DNA from: Caulobacteraceae bacterium
Lineage (GTDB): Bacteria; Pseudomonadota; Alphaproteobacteria; Caulobacterales; Aquidulcibacteraceae
Assembly: GCA_016703335.1 (NCBI GenBank)
Contig: JADJCG010000015.1
Span: 62,001 to 126,000, forward strand
Reading direction: 5' to 3'
Length of the DNA: 64,000 nucleotides
The first letter of the stretch is position 1; every line of letters starts with the position of its first letter. Position numbers and translations under genes: made by a program. Under the pieces are notes generated by a model, which was not told the origin of the DNA, made no database searches, and was given only the letters and a program-made list of their open reading frames with translations. Positions 49,393 to 58,456 of the stretch are shown in pieces.

Positions 49393-51819
49393 TTGGACGG
49401 AAGCTTGCTCGTAGCGGCTGGCTCGGCCGCGATTGCGATTGCAGCGTTGCTTTGGGCGATGCGCGTCACAGAAGGCGCGCGTGGCGGTGTTGAAGCGTGG
49501 AAGAAGCGCTCGCGCGATCTCGAAGACACTGTCGCTTGGGCTGACGCTGTGTTCGGCGCGCACCCGGGCGTCGTGCTGATCTGGGAAGACACGCTTGCCG
49601 ACAGCGAAACCGATTGGGGCAAACCGCGCATCTACGACAGCCCGCTGGCGCTTGCCTCCCTGCTGCGCTTCTCGGGTGCGGCGCACGCGGCGGAGCCTGC
49701 GATCCGTATTCTCCAGGGTCTGACTGGCTTTGATGCGCGTGGCGCAACGGGTGTGATGACGCGCCTTGCACCAGCGCTGCAGCGTCTGCGCCGCGAAGGC
49801 GCGCCGTTCTCGCTCACGATCTCAACGCCTGATGGCGTCTACGTTGAAGTCGATGGCCGCACCGCCGGTGCGCGTGCGGTGGTTTGGATACTCGACGCCA
49901 GCGTGCGCGGCGTGGAAGAGGGCGGCGCTGGCGGCCGCATTGATGGCGCGACTGAAGTCATCGCGCGTGATCCGGCGGCGTTCCTCGAAATGTGGAACGA
50001 AGCGCCGTTCATGGCCTGGCGCGTCGATGGCGGCCTGAAGCTGCAATGGGCCAACCCGACATATCTCAACGCGCTTGAAGCAAAGTCGCTCGCGCAAGCG
50101 ATCGATCGCAATCTGCAACTCGATCAAGGCGCGACGGACTTGGCGCGCAAAGCCATCGAAACGGGCGAGTCCGTTGAAGAGACTCGCTCTGCCGTTGTCG
50201 GCACGCAACTGCGCACGCTCCGCTTGCGCGTTGCGCCGGTCGCGGGCGGCGCAGCGGGACTCGCAATCGACGTCACAGAAAGCGAAGCCGCGAGCGAGCA
50301 GATGTCGCGCCAGCAGCGCGCGCATGACGATACGCTGAACCATTTGGCCGAAGGCATCGCCGTCTTCGACCAAGGCAAGCGCCTCGTGTTTCACAACCGC
50401 GCGTTCGAACAGATGTGGGGCCTCGATCCGGCGTTCCTGCAAGATCGCCCGTCGCACGCGGCGTGGCTCGACTACCTGAAAGAAAAGCGCAAGTTGCCAG
50501 CGCACGCGAACTACGCCGAATGGCGCGCGCGCGAACTTGCGCTCTACCAAGAGCACGAAGAGCTTCCGGAAGATTTTTGGGTGCTGCCCGACAGCCGCAT
50601 GCTGCGCATCGCGCGTCAGCCGCACCCCGGTGGCGGCATGCTGGTGATCTTCTCTGACATCACGAACGAAGTCGCGCTGAAGAGCTCCTATGATGCCCTG
50701 CTGCAAACGCAGAAGGCCGCGCTCGATAAGTTGCATGAAGCCGTCGTCGTGTTTGGTCTCGATGGCCGCTTGAAGCTGCATAACGCCGCGTTCGGCGCGA
50801 TGTGGAAGCTCGAGACTGGCGCAGTCGAAAACGAGATGGCGTTCGACAAGGTGGTCGCCGCTTGCGAGCATCTGTTCCACGATCGCGCGACCTGGGCGCA
50901 AGTCCGCGCGCGTATCACCGATCCGTCACCAGAGGCCCGTATCGAGTTCCGCGGTGAAATGCGCCGTAGCGATGAAAGCGTGCTGAAATTCCTGACACGT
51001 CCGCTCCCGGACGGCGCGACGCTCGTGGCGTTCCAAGACATCACGGCAGACCGCCGCGTTGAAGAAGCGCTGCGCGAGCGGGCAGAGGCGTTCGAGCAAG
51101 CCGATCAGCTCAAGGGCCAGTTCGTCGAGAACGTCTCCTACCAACTGCGCAATCCGCTGCAGGCCATCTATGGCAACGCCGAGTTGCTGCAGCACAAGGT
51201 CTTCGGCCCGCTGAACGATCGTCAGAACGAGCAAGTGGGTTCGATCATTGAAGCCGCGGGTTCGCTTTCGAAGCTCATCGACAACATCCTCGATGTTGCG
51301 ATGGTCGAAGCTGGCAACGTCCAGCTCGATCGCGCGCCGATGAATATCTACGACACGATAACAGAGAGCGTGCAGATGGCCGCCTCGAAGGCGCGCGATA
51401 CCGAAGTGCCGATCAAGATCAAATGCGATCCGAAGATCGGCGAGATCGACGCCGACCCGAAGCGCATCACGCAAGTCATCGTCAATCTGCTCTCAAACGC
51501 ACTGCGTCACACCGAGCGTGGCGACACGATCACGGTTTCAGCTGAGCGCCTCGACGGCGTCGTACGTCTCACCGTGGCTGATACCGGCAAGGGGATGGCG
51601 TTCGAACAGCAAGCGCGTGCGTTCGACAGCTTCGAATCTGGCGATCGCCGTGGCGCGGGTCTTGGCCTGGCGCTGGTGCGCTCATTCGTCGAGATGCACG
51701 GTGGCTGGGTTGCGCTGACGAGTGAGCCAGGCCGCGGTGTCACCGTGACCTGTCACTTGCCGGCGCACGCACCACTCGCTGGCCCGCCGCCGTCGCCGCC
51801 GTGGCCGGAAGCGGCCTAA
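49393..51819 (+). CDS. divL: DivL-like atypical histidine-kinase-family protein (Tyr at the H-box)
   Basis: 808 residues. One N-terminal membrane helix (about 5-22), then a long signalling region with several PAS-like folds ('AEGIAVFDQGKRLVFHNRAF', 'HEAVVVFGLDGRLKLHNAAF'). The dimerisation helix reads 'VENVSYQLRNPLQAI': Tyr583 stands where kinases have His, the hallmark of DivL. The ATPase domain is complete (N-box 'IVNLLSNALRHT', 'VADTGKGMAF', 'GAGLGLALVRSF'). In Caulobacter DivL relays DivK state to CckA and so controls CtrA. The start is TTG 49393 with AGGGG upstream. The stop overlaps the convergent SIMPL gene through CTAA. Confidence 0.9.
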   Translation: MDGSLLVAAGSAAIAIAALLWAMRVTEGARGGVEAWKKRSRDLEDTVAWADAVFGAHPGVVLIWEDTLADSETDWGKPRIYDSPLALASLLRFSGAAHAAEPAIRILQGLTGFDARGATGVMTRLAPALQRLRREGAPFSLTISTPDGVYVEVDGRTAGARAVVWILDASVRGVEEGGAGGRIDGATEVIARDPAAFLEMWNEAPFMAWRVDGGLKLQWANPTYLNALEAKSLAQAIDRNLQLDQGATDLARKAIETGESVEETRSAVVGTQLRTLRLRVAPVAGGAAGLAIDVTESEAASEQMSRQQRAHDDTLNHLAEGIAVFDQGKRLVFHNRAFEQMWGLDPAFLQDRPSHAAWLDYLKEKRKLPAHANYAEWRARELALYQEHEELPEDFWVLPDSRMLRIARQPHPGGGMLVIFSDITNEVALKSSYDALLQTQKAALDKLHEAVVVFGLDGRLKLHNAAFGAMWKLETGAVENEMAFDKVVAACEHLFHDRATWAQVRARITDPSPEARIEFRGEMRRSDESVLKFLTRPLPDGATLVAFQDITADRRVEEALRERAEAFEQADQLKGQFVENVSYQLRNPLQAIYGNAELLQHKVFGPLNDRQNEQVGSIIEAAGSLSKLIDNILDVAMVEAGNVQLDRAPMNIYDTITESVQMAASKARDTEVPIKIKCDPKIGEIDADPKRITQVIVNLLSNALRHTERGDTITVSAERLDGVVRLTVADTGKGMAFEQQARAFDSFESGDRRGAGLGLALVRSFVEMHGGWVALTSEPGRGVTVTCHLPAHAPLAGPPPSPPWPEAA

Positions 51820-52530
51820 CGCAACTCAAACACCACGACGATGTTGGTGCGATTGTCGAGCGCACCGGGATTGATAGGTGAAGCGGCAGCGTTCTGTGCT
51901 TGTGCTTCCATGGCGTAGTCGAGCCCACGGCGATATTCGGGCGGCGGCAATTCAGCGCCAGGCTCAGCGATTGAGACAATGCGCGCCACGCGCATGCCCG
52001 CCGCTTCCGCGTACCGATCCGCGCGCGTCCGTGCCGTCTGCACGGCTTGCGCGCGGGCCGTATCGAGCGACGCTTCTTCGTCTTGGAACGAAAACTGGAT
52101 GCCCTGCAGCTCGTTTGCGCCATCGGCGACGGTTGCGTCGATCAAGGCGCTGATGGCGTCGAGGTTGCGCCCGAATGGCGACTACGTTGCGGCTTTGATA
52201 GCTGGTGATCCGCGGCGCGCCGCCACGCGGGTAGGCGTAAACCGGATGGAGGCCGTAGCCGACGGTTTGAACTTCAGCTTCTTCAACGCCCGCAGCGCGC
52301 ACGGCAGCCATCACCGCGCTCATGCGCGTCGCTTGCGCTTGCTGCGCATCGCGCGCGGTCGCACCGCGTGCGGTGACGCCGAGTGTGACGATCGCCAAAT
52401 CCGGCGTCGTACGCGTGGTGGCCGAGGCGTTCACGGCGAGCAGAGTGGGGTTGCGTTGGCAGGCGGTAAGCGTGAGCGCCGCGAGCAAGACGAAAGCGCC
52501 GGCGCGCAGCGCGCTTAGATGGGTTCGCAT
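51816..52530 (-). CDS. SIMPL-domain (DUF541) lipoprotein, frameshifted
   Basis: Signal 'LRAGAFVLLAALTLTACQ' with lipobox 'LTAC'. The SIMPL domain starts 'ASATTRTTPDLAIVTLGV' and 'EVQTVGYGLHPVYAYPRG'; after the break it continues 'RNLDAISALIDATVADGANE', 'AVQTARTRADRYAEAAGMRV' and ends 'TNIVVVFELR'. One extra base in the CCC run at 52170-52172 causes the frameshift. The restored protein has about 238 residues. SIMPL proteins are periplasmic or outer-membrane proteins implicated in stress tolerance. GGGAGGAG precedes ATG 52530. Confidence 0.82.
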
Positions 52531-52585
52531 GATGTCTCCTCCCAAGAGGAGGCGACCCTAGGCGCGCTTCAGGGCGAAATCCGGG

Positions 52586-53320
52586 TTAGTCGGTTCTGCC
52601 GATCAGCGGGATGGCTTTCATCGCCAGGTACATTCCCATGCCCAATGCCGGCCATTGGACCCAGAAGGGCGAACCGGTTGCAACATCGACCACCAGCAAC
52701 ATGACCAAGATCGCGCCAAGCCGAAGCGCCTCACCTCGGAGGCGCCGCCATGATGGTCCGCGACGCTGTGAGGTTGCGCGTTCCGTCGCGCGCACGGAAC
52801 GGCGGGCTTCGCCGTCACCTGCAACACTATAAACCGCGACGCTCTCTTCGAAGTTCTTCGGCCGTTTCTCGCCCAGATATTCGAAGCCCACAGAGAGCTT
52901 CTTCTGCACCTGATCGTACACTTGCTGCGAAATCAGGATGCCACCGGGCTCGGCCATGCTCTGGAGCCGGGCGGCAAGGTTCACGCCTTCGCCGAGTAGA
53001 TCGTCGCCGTCGACGAGAACGTCGCCCAAATGCACGCCGATCCTGAACCGCAATCCGTTCTGCCCGTCAGCCGCCAACTCGCGCTGCACTTCAATCGCGC
53101 ACTGAACGGCTTCGACGACCGATGGAAACTCCGCGATCAGGCCATCACCGGCAGTGTTGGCGATGCGGCCATGATGACGCTCGATGAACCGCGCGAACAC
53201 GCTCCGAGCGGCACGCAGTGCGCCGAGCGTGGCGACCTCATCTGCCTCCATGACGCGGCTGTAGCCATCGGCGTCCGCCGCCAGAATCGTTGTGAGCTTT
53301 CGCTGTACTGAAGAGGACAT
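52586..53320 (-). CDS. class III adenylate/guanylate cyclase with C-terminal membrane helices
   Basis: 244 residues. The catalytic domain comes first: metal Asp in 'LTTILAADADGYSRVMEADE', 'IANTAGDGLIAEF' with the second metal Asp, and 'GDDLLGEGVNLAARLQSMA' with the Asn-Arg transition-state region. Two membrane helices, 'LGAILVMLLVVDVATG' and 'WVQWPALGMGMYLAMKAI', follow at the C-terminus. The short enzyme would make cAMP (or cGMP) at the inner face of the membrane. The cyclase-first, anchor-last layout lacks the TPR or receiver parts often seen in this subfamily. Confidence 0.85.
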   Translation of the reverse strand: MSSSVQRKLTTILAADADGYSRVMEADEVATLGALRAARSVFARFIERHHGRIANTAGDGLIAEFPSVVEAVQCAIEVQRELAADGQNGLRFRIGVHLGDVLVDGDDLLGEGVNLAARLQSMAEPGGILISQQVYDQVQKKLSVGFEYLGEKRPKNFEESVAVYSVAGDGEARRSVRATERATSQRRGPSWRRLRGEALRLGAILVMLLVVDVATGSPFWVQWPALGMGMYLAMKAIPLIGRTD

Positions 53321-53486
53321 GCCGACACTCCTAACCTCTCAGTTCGCCCCGACAACCACAATTCAACCGTAATTGGAACCGGTTCGTCGTGCGTGGCAGC
53401 GTATCCATCGCGAAGTGCGCATCTCTCGCATCCGTAACTCGTGTAAGCGGCATCAGAGCGATCAGGTACTAGAGGGAGGAGTCCTC

Positions 53487-54383
53487 ATGTTTGATCCAAA
53501 AATGCGTCGTCTCGCGACAGCGCTTAGTTTTTTCTTGATCGCGCCGCTTCCGGCCGCCCTTGCGCAGACTGCGCCCGACATTGTCGTGACCGGGGTTCGC
53601 CCGGACCAGGCGCAGTCGTTCGTGCAGCAAGTTGCGCTGGCATCGCCGATGGCCGATCAATTGCCGCGCTGGGACAATGAGATTTGCACCAGCATCGCGG
53701 GCATGCCCGCGCGCCAAGGCCAGTTCCTAGCTGACCGCATTGCGCAACGCGCCGCGCCGCTTGGGCTGCGGCCCGGCGGCCCCGGCTGTCAGGCCAACGT
53801 CGCCGTATTCGTCACCGCCAATTCCGATACGTTTGCGCGCGAACTCTTCGAGCGCGATCGCAGTCGTTTCGCCTATCGGCAAGCTGACAACGTGTCGACA
53901 ATGGGCCAAGGCGCGTTGGATGAGTTTCTAGACATGCCGCGCGCTGTGCGTTGGTGGCATATTTCTGAGACGTTTGGCCAGAACGGCATCTCTCTCGCCG
54001 GCGATGCATCGCAAGGCGGCATGAGCAATGCGCCAGTCGCGCGGGTGAATGGTACGCGCCTCACCAGCAATACGCGCGAAGATCTGACGCAGGTTATCAT
54101 CATTATCGATGCAAACCGCGTTCAAGGCGTGCAACTTGCCGCGCTCGCGGACTACGTATCGCTGGTCGCTCTGGCGCAGATCAATCCGCAAGCGTCAACG
54201 GCGGACTATCCGACGATCATGAACTTGTTCAATGGGACGCAGGTCAATTCCAGCGCGCCGTCGGCGATGACGCAGTGGGATCAGGCGTTCCTCGACGCCC
54301 TCTACAAGAGCACCCGCAACGCCGTGACCCCGACCCAGCAGCGGAGCGAAATCGCCCGCCGCATGCTCGGCACGAATTCCTGA
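53487..54383 (+). CDS. exported protein of unknown function
   Basis: 298 residues with the signal peptide 'RRLATALSFFLIAPLPAALAQ' and the start of the mature part 'APDIVVTGVRP', which recalls the N-terminal plugs of TonB-dependent receptor-like proteins but no beta-barrel follows. The body contains 'RWDNEICTSIAGMPARQGQF' and two Cys that may pair. Homologous hypothetical proteins of this kind occur in related alphaproteobacteria; I cannot name a function. ATG 53487 follows AGGGAGGAG, the best ribosome site in this region. A terminator follows. Confidence 0.72.
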   Translation: MFDPKMRRLATALSFFLIAPLPAALAQTAPDIVVTGVRPDQAQSFVQQVALASPMADQLPRWDNEICTSIAGMPARQGQFLADRIAQRAAPLGLRPGGPGCQANVAVFVTANSDTFARELFERDRSRFAYRQADNVSTMGQGALDEFLDMPRAVRWWHISETFGQNGISLAGDASQGGMSNAPVARVNGTRLTSNTREDLTQVIIIIDANRVQGVQLAALADYVSLVALAQINPQASTADYPTIMNLFNGTQVNSSAPSAMTQWDQAFLDALYKSTRNAVTPTQQRSEIARRMLGTNS

Positions 54384-54407
54384 ACGATCCTGAACTGCTA
54401 ACTTAGC

Positions 54408-54436
54408 GCCGCGGCCTTGCAGCCGCGGCGTTTTTA
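54408..54436. terminator. intrinsic terminator between the exported protein and the M20 peptidase
   Basis: CGCCGCGGC (54408-54416) pairs with GCCGCGGCG (54423-54431) around CTTGCA and is followed by TTTTT. It ends the plus-strand gene and lies right at the stop of the convergent peptidase. Confidence 0.85.
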
Positions 54437-55824
54437 TTGCCGAGCGTATTCGCGCACGATGCTTTCGAGGAAGTCGCGGCCTTCGTAGAGCGATTGCACG
54501 CGGATCTTCTCGTTGAGGCCGTGCGCGTTGCCTTCGCCGGGCAGGGCGAACATGCCGCTCATGCCGTAGGTCGGGATGCCGGCATTGTTGAGGAAGCGGC
54601 CGTCCGTAGCGCCCGGCGTCATCGTCGGAATGATCGGCACGCCCGGCCACATGCGCGCTGCCGTGCGCTCAACCGGTCCCATGATTTGGGCCGTGAGGCG
54701 CGGCGGGCGCGAGCCGTCGCGGCGGCGGACGATGCCGACTTCGACTTGCGGATCGCCAATCGCCGTTTGAAGCGCGGTTTGAATTTCTTCCGGCGTGTGC
54801 CCTTGCAGGACTCGGCAAGACAACGTGGCGACCGCGCGTTGCGGCAGAGCGTTTGCCGCATGCCCTGCTTCGAGCTGCGTTGCCACGCAGGTCGTGCGCA
54901 TGATGGCGTTGTAGGATGGGTCCTGCGCGAGCGCGGTTGCTGCTTCTGCATCACGCGGATTACGTGCGAGTGCAGTCATGGATTCGCCGGTGGCGCCGCC
55001 AACGATTGGCGCCATGCGCTCGAAGAACGTGCGCGTGACCGGCGTCAGCTCGACCGGAAAATTGTAGGTGGACAAGCGCTCCAATGCCGACTCAGCCGAT
55101 AGATCGCGTTGTCCGGCACAGGGCGGGAGGAGTGGCCGCCCGGATTGGTGACGGTGAGTGTCATCACCTGGTGAATCTTCTCGCCAGCCTGAATGTTCAG
55201 CGCGATTGGCTGACCGCCGCTTGTGAGCATGCCACCGGCGCCTTCGTTGATGGCGAAGTCCGCCTGCACCCATTGGCGATGGTTGCGCACGAGATAGTCG
55301 ATGCCGTTGACTCGGTTCGATGTTTCCTCGCCGCAGGTAAGGGCGAGTTTTAGCGTGCGGCGCGGACGGAAATTCTCTTCACGCAGCCGGATCATCAGAT
55401 CCAAAAACACCGCTGCCATAGCTTTATCGTCAGCGGAGCCACGCGCGTAAAAATAACCGTTCTCTTCAACCAGCGTGAACGGATCGCGCTCCCAATCCTC
55501 GCGCCGCGCATCGACGACATCAATATGCGCCATCAACAGCACCGCGCGGCTCGACGAGCCGCGAAGCACGGCAACGAGATTGCCGTCGTCCGGCGCGTTC
55601 TCAGGGATGATCACTTGCGCGTCGCGCTCGGAATATCCAGCGGCGCGCAAATGCACGAGCATCGCGTTCACTGCGCGCGTGCACGATCCCGTGCTCGGCG
55701 ATGTATCGATCTCGACAAGCTCTTCGTAGATGGAGCGGAATCGCGCGCGATCTGGCGCAACTTCTTGCGCGACGGCCGTGCCGCCGAACGCTGTGATCGC
55801 AAGTGCAAGAAGAAATGCCCGCAT
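54434..55824 (-). CDS. M20-family metallopeptidase (carboxypeptidase), exported, frameshifted
   Basis: Signal 'RAFLLALAITAFGGTAVAQ'. First frame: zinc ligands in 'LLMAHIDVVDA' and 'YARGSADDKAMAAVF', the catalytic and metal Glu pair 'LTCGEETSN', and 'TNPGGHSSRPVPDNAIYRLS' in the dimerisation domain. The second frame continues 'ALERLSTYNFPVELTPV' to 'PGATDGRFLNNAGIPTYGMS' and the last zinc His in 'GNAHGLNEK'. One lost base near 55091 causes the break; the restored enzyme has about 464 residues. It is a periplasmic di- or carboxypeptidase. ATG 55824 has GGGGGA upstream. Confidence 0.88.
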
Positions 55825-55887
55825 CCAATCCCCCATTGATTGGAAGCACTGAACAGGCTCAAAGGTGGAAGTGCAACCCCGGCGCGA

Positions 55888-56334
55888 TCAGATCCATCGC
55901 CGCACGCGCTTGCAGTAAGCGTCGAAGGTGTCGCCGAACTGGCGGCGCATCTTGGCTTCCTCAAATGGAATGAACACCCAGTTCGCCACAGAGAACATCA
56001 GCACCGGCGCCAGCAGCATCACCGGCCGCCCGAACCACAGCGCGCCGCCGACGCAGAACAGAGTCATCGCCAAATACATCGGATTGCGAGTGAGGCCGAA
56101 GATGCCGCCGGAAACGAGCGTATTGTTGGTCGGCGAATTCGGCATGAGCTGCGTGTTTGCCAGCCGGAACTGGAACATCGCGCCGAACAGAATGGCGAGC
56201 GCGACAACAATCACGATCAAGCCAAACGGCCGCGTTGGCCAGATCGGCAGAGTGTTCAGCCCTGAAAGGAGCGAAGCTCCATACGTCGCTGCCAGAAAGA
56301 TCAAAGCCCAAAGCGGCGGCGGGACATTGCGCAC
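55888..56334 (-). CDS. isoprenylcysteine carboxyl methyltransferase-like membrane protein
   Basis: 148 residues with four membrane helices and the family end: 'LVSGGIFGLTRNPMYLAMTL' (SAM-binding 'R(N/H)P.Y') and 'VFIPFEEAKMRRQFGDTFDA' with the paired Glu. Acts on an unknown lipid or small substrate at the membrane. The start is GTG 56334, which shares one base with the ferredoxin stop (TAGTG), so the gene is translationally coupled to the ferredoxin and reductase genes. It is the second ICMT-like gene in the window. Confidence 0.83.
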   Translation of the reverse strand: MRNVPPPLWALIFLAATYGASLLSGLNTLPIWPTRPFGLIVIVVALAILFGAMFQFRLANTQLMPNSPTNNTLVSGGIFGLTRNPMYLAMTLFCVGGALWFGRPVMLLAPVLMFSVANWVFIPFEEAKMRRQFGDTFDAYCKRVRRWI

Positions 56335-56654
56335 TAGTGCTGGCTCTTCGGCAACCGCACGACAAGGCCATCAAGCTCTGCCGACACTTTGATCTGGCAG
56401 GAGAGGCGGGAGTTGTCTTCGACGTCGTTGGCGAAATCCAGCATGGATTGCTCCATCGAGTTTTGCTCGCCCGTCTTCGAAAGCCACTCGGGATCGACGT
56501 AGACGTGGCACGTCGCGCACGCGCAAGCGCCGCCGCAATCAGCATCAATGCCAGGCACGGCGTGCTTCACGGCCGCCTCCATCACCGTCTGGCCGACGGG
56601 AGCATCGACAACATGTTCTTTGCCGTTGCTCTCAATGTACGTAATTTTCGGCAT
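56334..56654 (-). CDS. 2Fe-2S ferredoxin (adrenodoxin type)
   Basis: 106 residues. Cluster cysteines are in 'DCGGACACATCHVYVD' (the C-x5-C-x2-C pattern) and 'NSRLSCQIKVSAELDG' for the fourth. 'TYIESNGKEHVVDAPVGQTV' is the standard first sheet. The type serves P450s, Fe-S assembly or Rieske oxygenases. It lies 8 bases downstream of its probable reductase gene, and no P450 gene is in the window. Confidence 0.93.
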   Translation of the reverse strand: MPKITYIESNGKEHVVDAPVGQTVMEAAVKHAVPGIDADCGGACACATCHVYVDPEWLSKTGEQNSMEQSMLDFANDVEDNSRLSCQIKVSAELDGLVVRLPKSQH

Positions 56655-56662
56655 CTCAATCC

Positions 56663-57904
56663 TCAGCGCGCGCTCGCGACCAATTCTTTCATAGGCCGCG
56701 ACATGTCTTCAAGTAGGTTCGGCAGGAGCGTGCGCCCCGTCTGGATCAGCATTTTCGCGCCTAAATACTCCGCCGGCCGGTTCACCGCATCCACAGCGAT
56801 CAGCTTATCGCCCTTGTAGTAGAACGCCGCGAACGCTCGGTCAGCCATGACGCCACGGAACACCACGCGATCATAGCCGTGGAAGAGGCCGGCGATTTGC
56901 AGTTTGAGGTCGTATTGATCCGACCAGAACCAGGGTGCTTCCTCGGTGTGCTCCTTGCCCCCGGTCAACGTCGCCGCGACGATCTTCGCGCCTTCGACCG
57001 CGTTGTGCACGCTTTCGAGCCGCACAATCCTGCCTTCGTAGTGAACCATCGGCCGCGCCGCGCAATCGCCGATGGCGAAGATGTTCGGATCCGAGGTGCG
57101 GCACTGGCGATCCGTGACGATGCCGTTGTTCACGGTGAGGCCGCACTGTTCCGCGATGGCGATGTCCGGCGTCACGCCGATGCCGGCGATCACGAGATCC
57201 GCCGGCAATTCCGAGCCGTCAGTAAGGGCCACGCCCGCCACGCGATCCGAGCCTTTGATCAAAGCTGGCTGGCCGCCGAGCACAAAGCGCACGCCTTGGC
57301 GTGTGTGCTCGTCTAAGAAGAAACCGGCGACTTCCGGGCTGGTCACGCGTGCGAGAGGGCGCACGGCGGTTTCAATGACAGTGACGTTGAGGCCGAGTTG
57401 GCGCGCAACAGCGGCGACTTCTAAACCAATGTATCCAGCGCCAATCACGATCAGCTTCGCGCTAGAGACAAACTTCTCGCGCACGCGATCCACATCGGCC
57501 GCTGTGCGGAAAAGATACACGCCCTCAAGATCCGCGCCGACCAGCGGCAGCTTCCGCGGCTTCGCGCCCGTCGCCAGCACCAGCGCGTCGTACGGCAACT
57601 CGCGCCCACCCTCGACGCGCACCTTGCGATTGGCGCGATCGATCCAAACCGCGCGCGTTTTGGTCAGCAGCGCGATGCGCTCTTCGGCGTACATCGAGGC
57701 CGGGCGCAGCATCAGCCGGTCGATATCCAGATCGCCCTTGAGATACGCCTTCGATAGCGGCGGGCGCTGATAGGGCGCTGCCGGCTCCTCGCCGATCAGC
57801 GTGATCTCGCCCTCAAATCCGCCCTGACGCAGACGTTGCGCCGTCTCGCCGCCGGCCTGGCCGGCGCCGATGATGATGACGCGTCTGATTTCACCCGTAC
57901 TCAC
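56663..57904 (-). CDS. FAD-dependent ferredoxin (putidaredoxin-type) reductase
   Basis: 413 residues. Two dinucleotide folds: FAD site 'RVIIIGAGQAGGETAQRLR', and NAD site 'LIVIGAGYIGLEVAAVARQL' near residue 150. 'LVLATGAKPRKLPLVGADL' and 'NIFAIGDCAARPM' are further FAD contacts. The C-terminal domain is that of BphA4/PdR reductases. It moves electrons from NAD(P)H to the neighbouring 2Fe-2S ferredoxin. The start is GTG 57904, divergent from tsaE. The acceptor oxygenase is not evident here. Confidence 0.92.
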   Translation of the reverse strand: MSTGEIRRVIIIGAGQAGGETAQRLRQGGFEGEITLIGEEPAAPYQRPPLSKAYLKGDLDIDRLMLRPASMYAEERIALLTKTRAVWIDRANRKVRVEGGRELPYDALVLATGAKPRKLPLVGADLEGVYLFRTAADVDRVREKFVSSAKLIVIGAGYIGLEVAAVARQLGLNVTVIETAVRPLARVTSPEVAGFFLDEHTRQGVRFVLGGQPALIKGSDRVAGVALTDGSELPADLVIAGIGVTPDIAIAEQCGLTVNNGIVTDRQCRTSDPNIFAIGDCAARPMVHYEGRIVRLESVHNAVEGAKIVAATLTGGKEHTEEAPWFWSDQYDLKLQIAGLFHGYDRVVFRGVMADRAFAAFYYKGDKLIAVDAVNRPAEYLGAKMLIQTGRTLLPNLLEDMSRPMKELVASAR

Positions 57905-57985
57905 AGCGGCTTAGTGTTTGAAGCCTCTGCGGCGCACACGCAAGCCGCCCTTGATGCCGCGCTGCCCGAAGGGCAATTTCGCGTC

Positions 57986-58456
57986 TTGAGCACGCAGACC
58001 GCCTCTGATTCGCGCGCCGTCGCGCTGCCGGACGCCATGGCGACGCTCGCCTTCGGCCGCCGCCTGGGCGAACGGATCGGGCCGGGCGACGTCGTTTGCC
58101 TCATAGGCAATCTCGGGGCCGGCAAAACCACGCTGGCGCGGGGCGCCATCGAGGCCTGGATCGGCTACGCCGACGAAGTCCCCAGCCCCACTTACACCCT
58201 GGTTCAAACCTATGATGGCGAACGTGGCGAACTCTGGCATGTCGACCTCTACCGGCTGAAGCAGCCGGACGACGCTTGGGAGCTCGGCCTGGAGGACGCG
58301 TTCGCGAGCGCCGCCTGTTTGATTGAGTGGCCGGAACGATTGGGCGGGCAGCTGCCGGCCGATCGTCTCGATGTGGAATTGAAGCCGGAAGGCGAGGGCC
58401 GCACAGCCGCTCTCACCGCTCACGGCGCATGGAGAGAAAAGCTTGGATCGATCTGA
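57986..58456 (+). CDS. tsaE: tRNA threonylcarbamoyladenosine biosynthesis ATPase TsaE
   Basis: About 156 residues. P-loop 'LIGNLGAGKTTLARGAI', 'VPSPTYTLVQTYDGE' and 'LWHVDLYRLKQPDDAWELG' with the 'LIEWPERLG' strand are diagnostic. TsaE works with TsaB and TsaD to add the t6A modification to tRNA position 37. The start is uncertain: TTG 57986 gives a family-like length; GTG 57914 and ATG 58037 are alternatives and none has a strong ribosome site. The C-terminal end overlaps amgK by 14 bases. Confidence 0.88.
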   Translation: MSTQTASDSRAVALPDAMATLAFGRRLGERIGPGDVVCLIGNLGAGKTTLARGAIEAWIGYADEVPSPTYTLVQTYDGERGELWHVDLYRLKQPDDAWELGLEDAFASAACLIEWPERLGGQLPADRLDVELKPEGEGRTAALTAHGAWREKLGSI

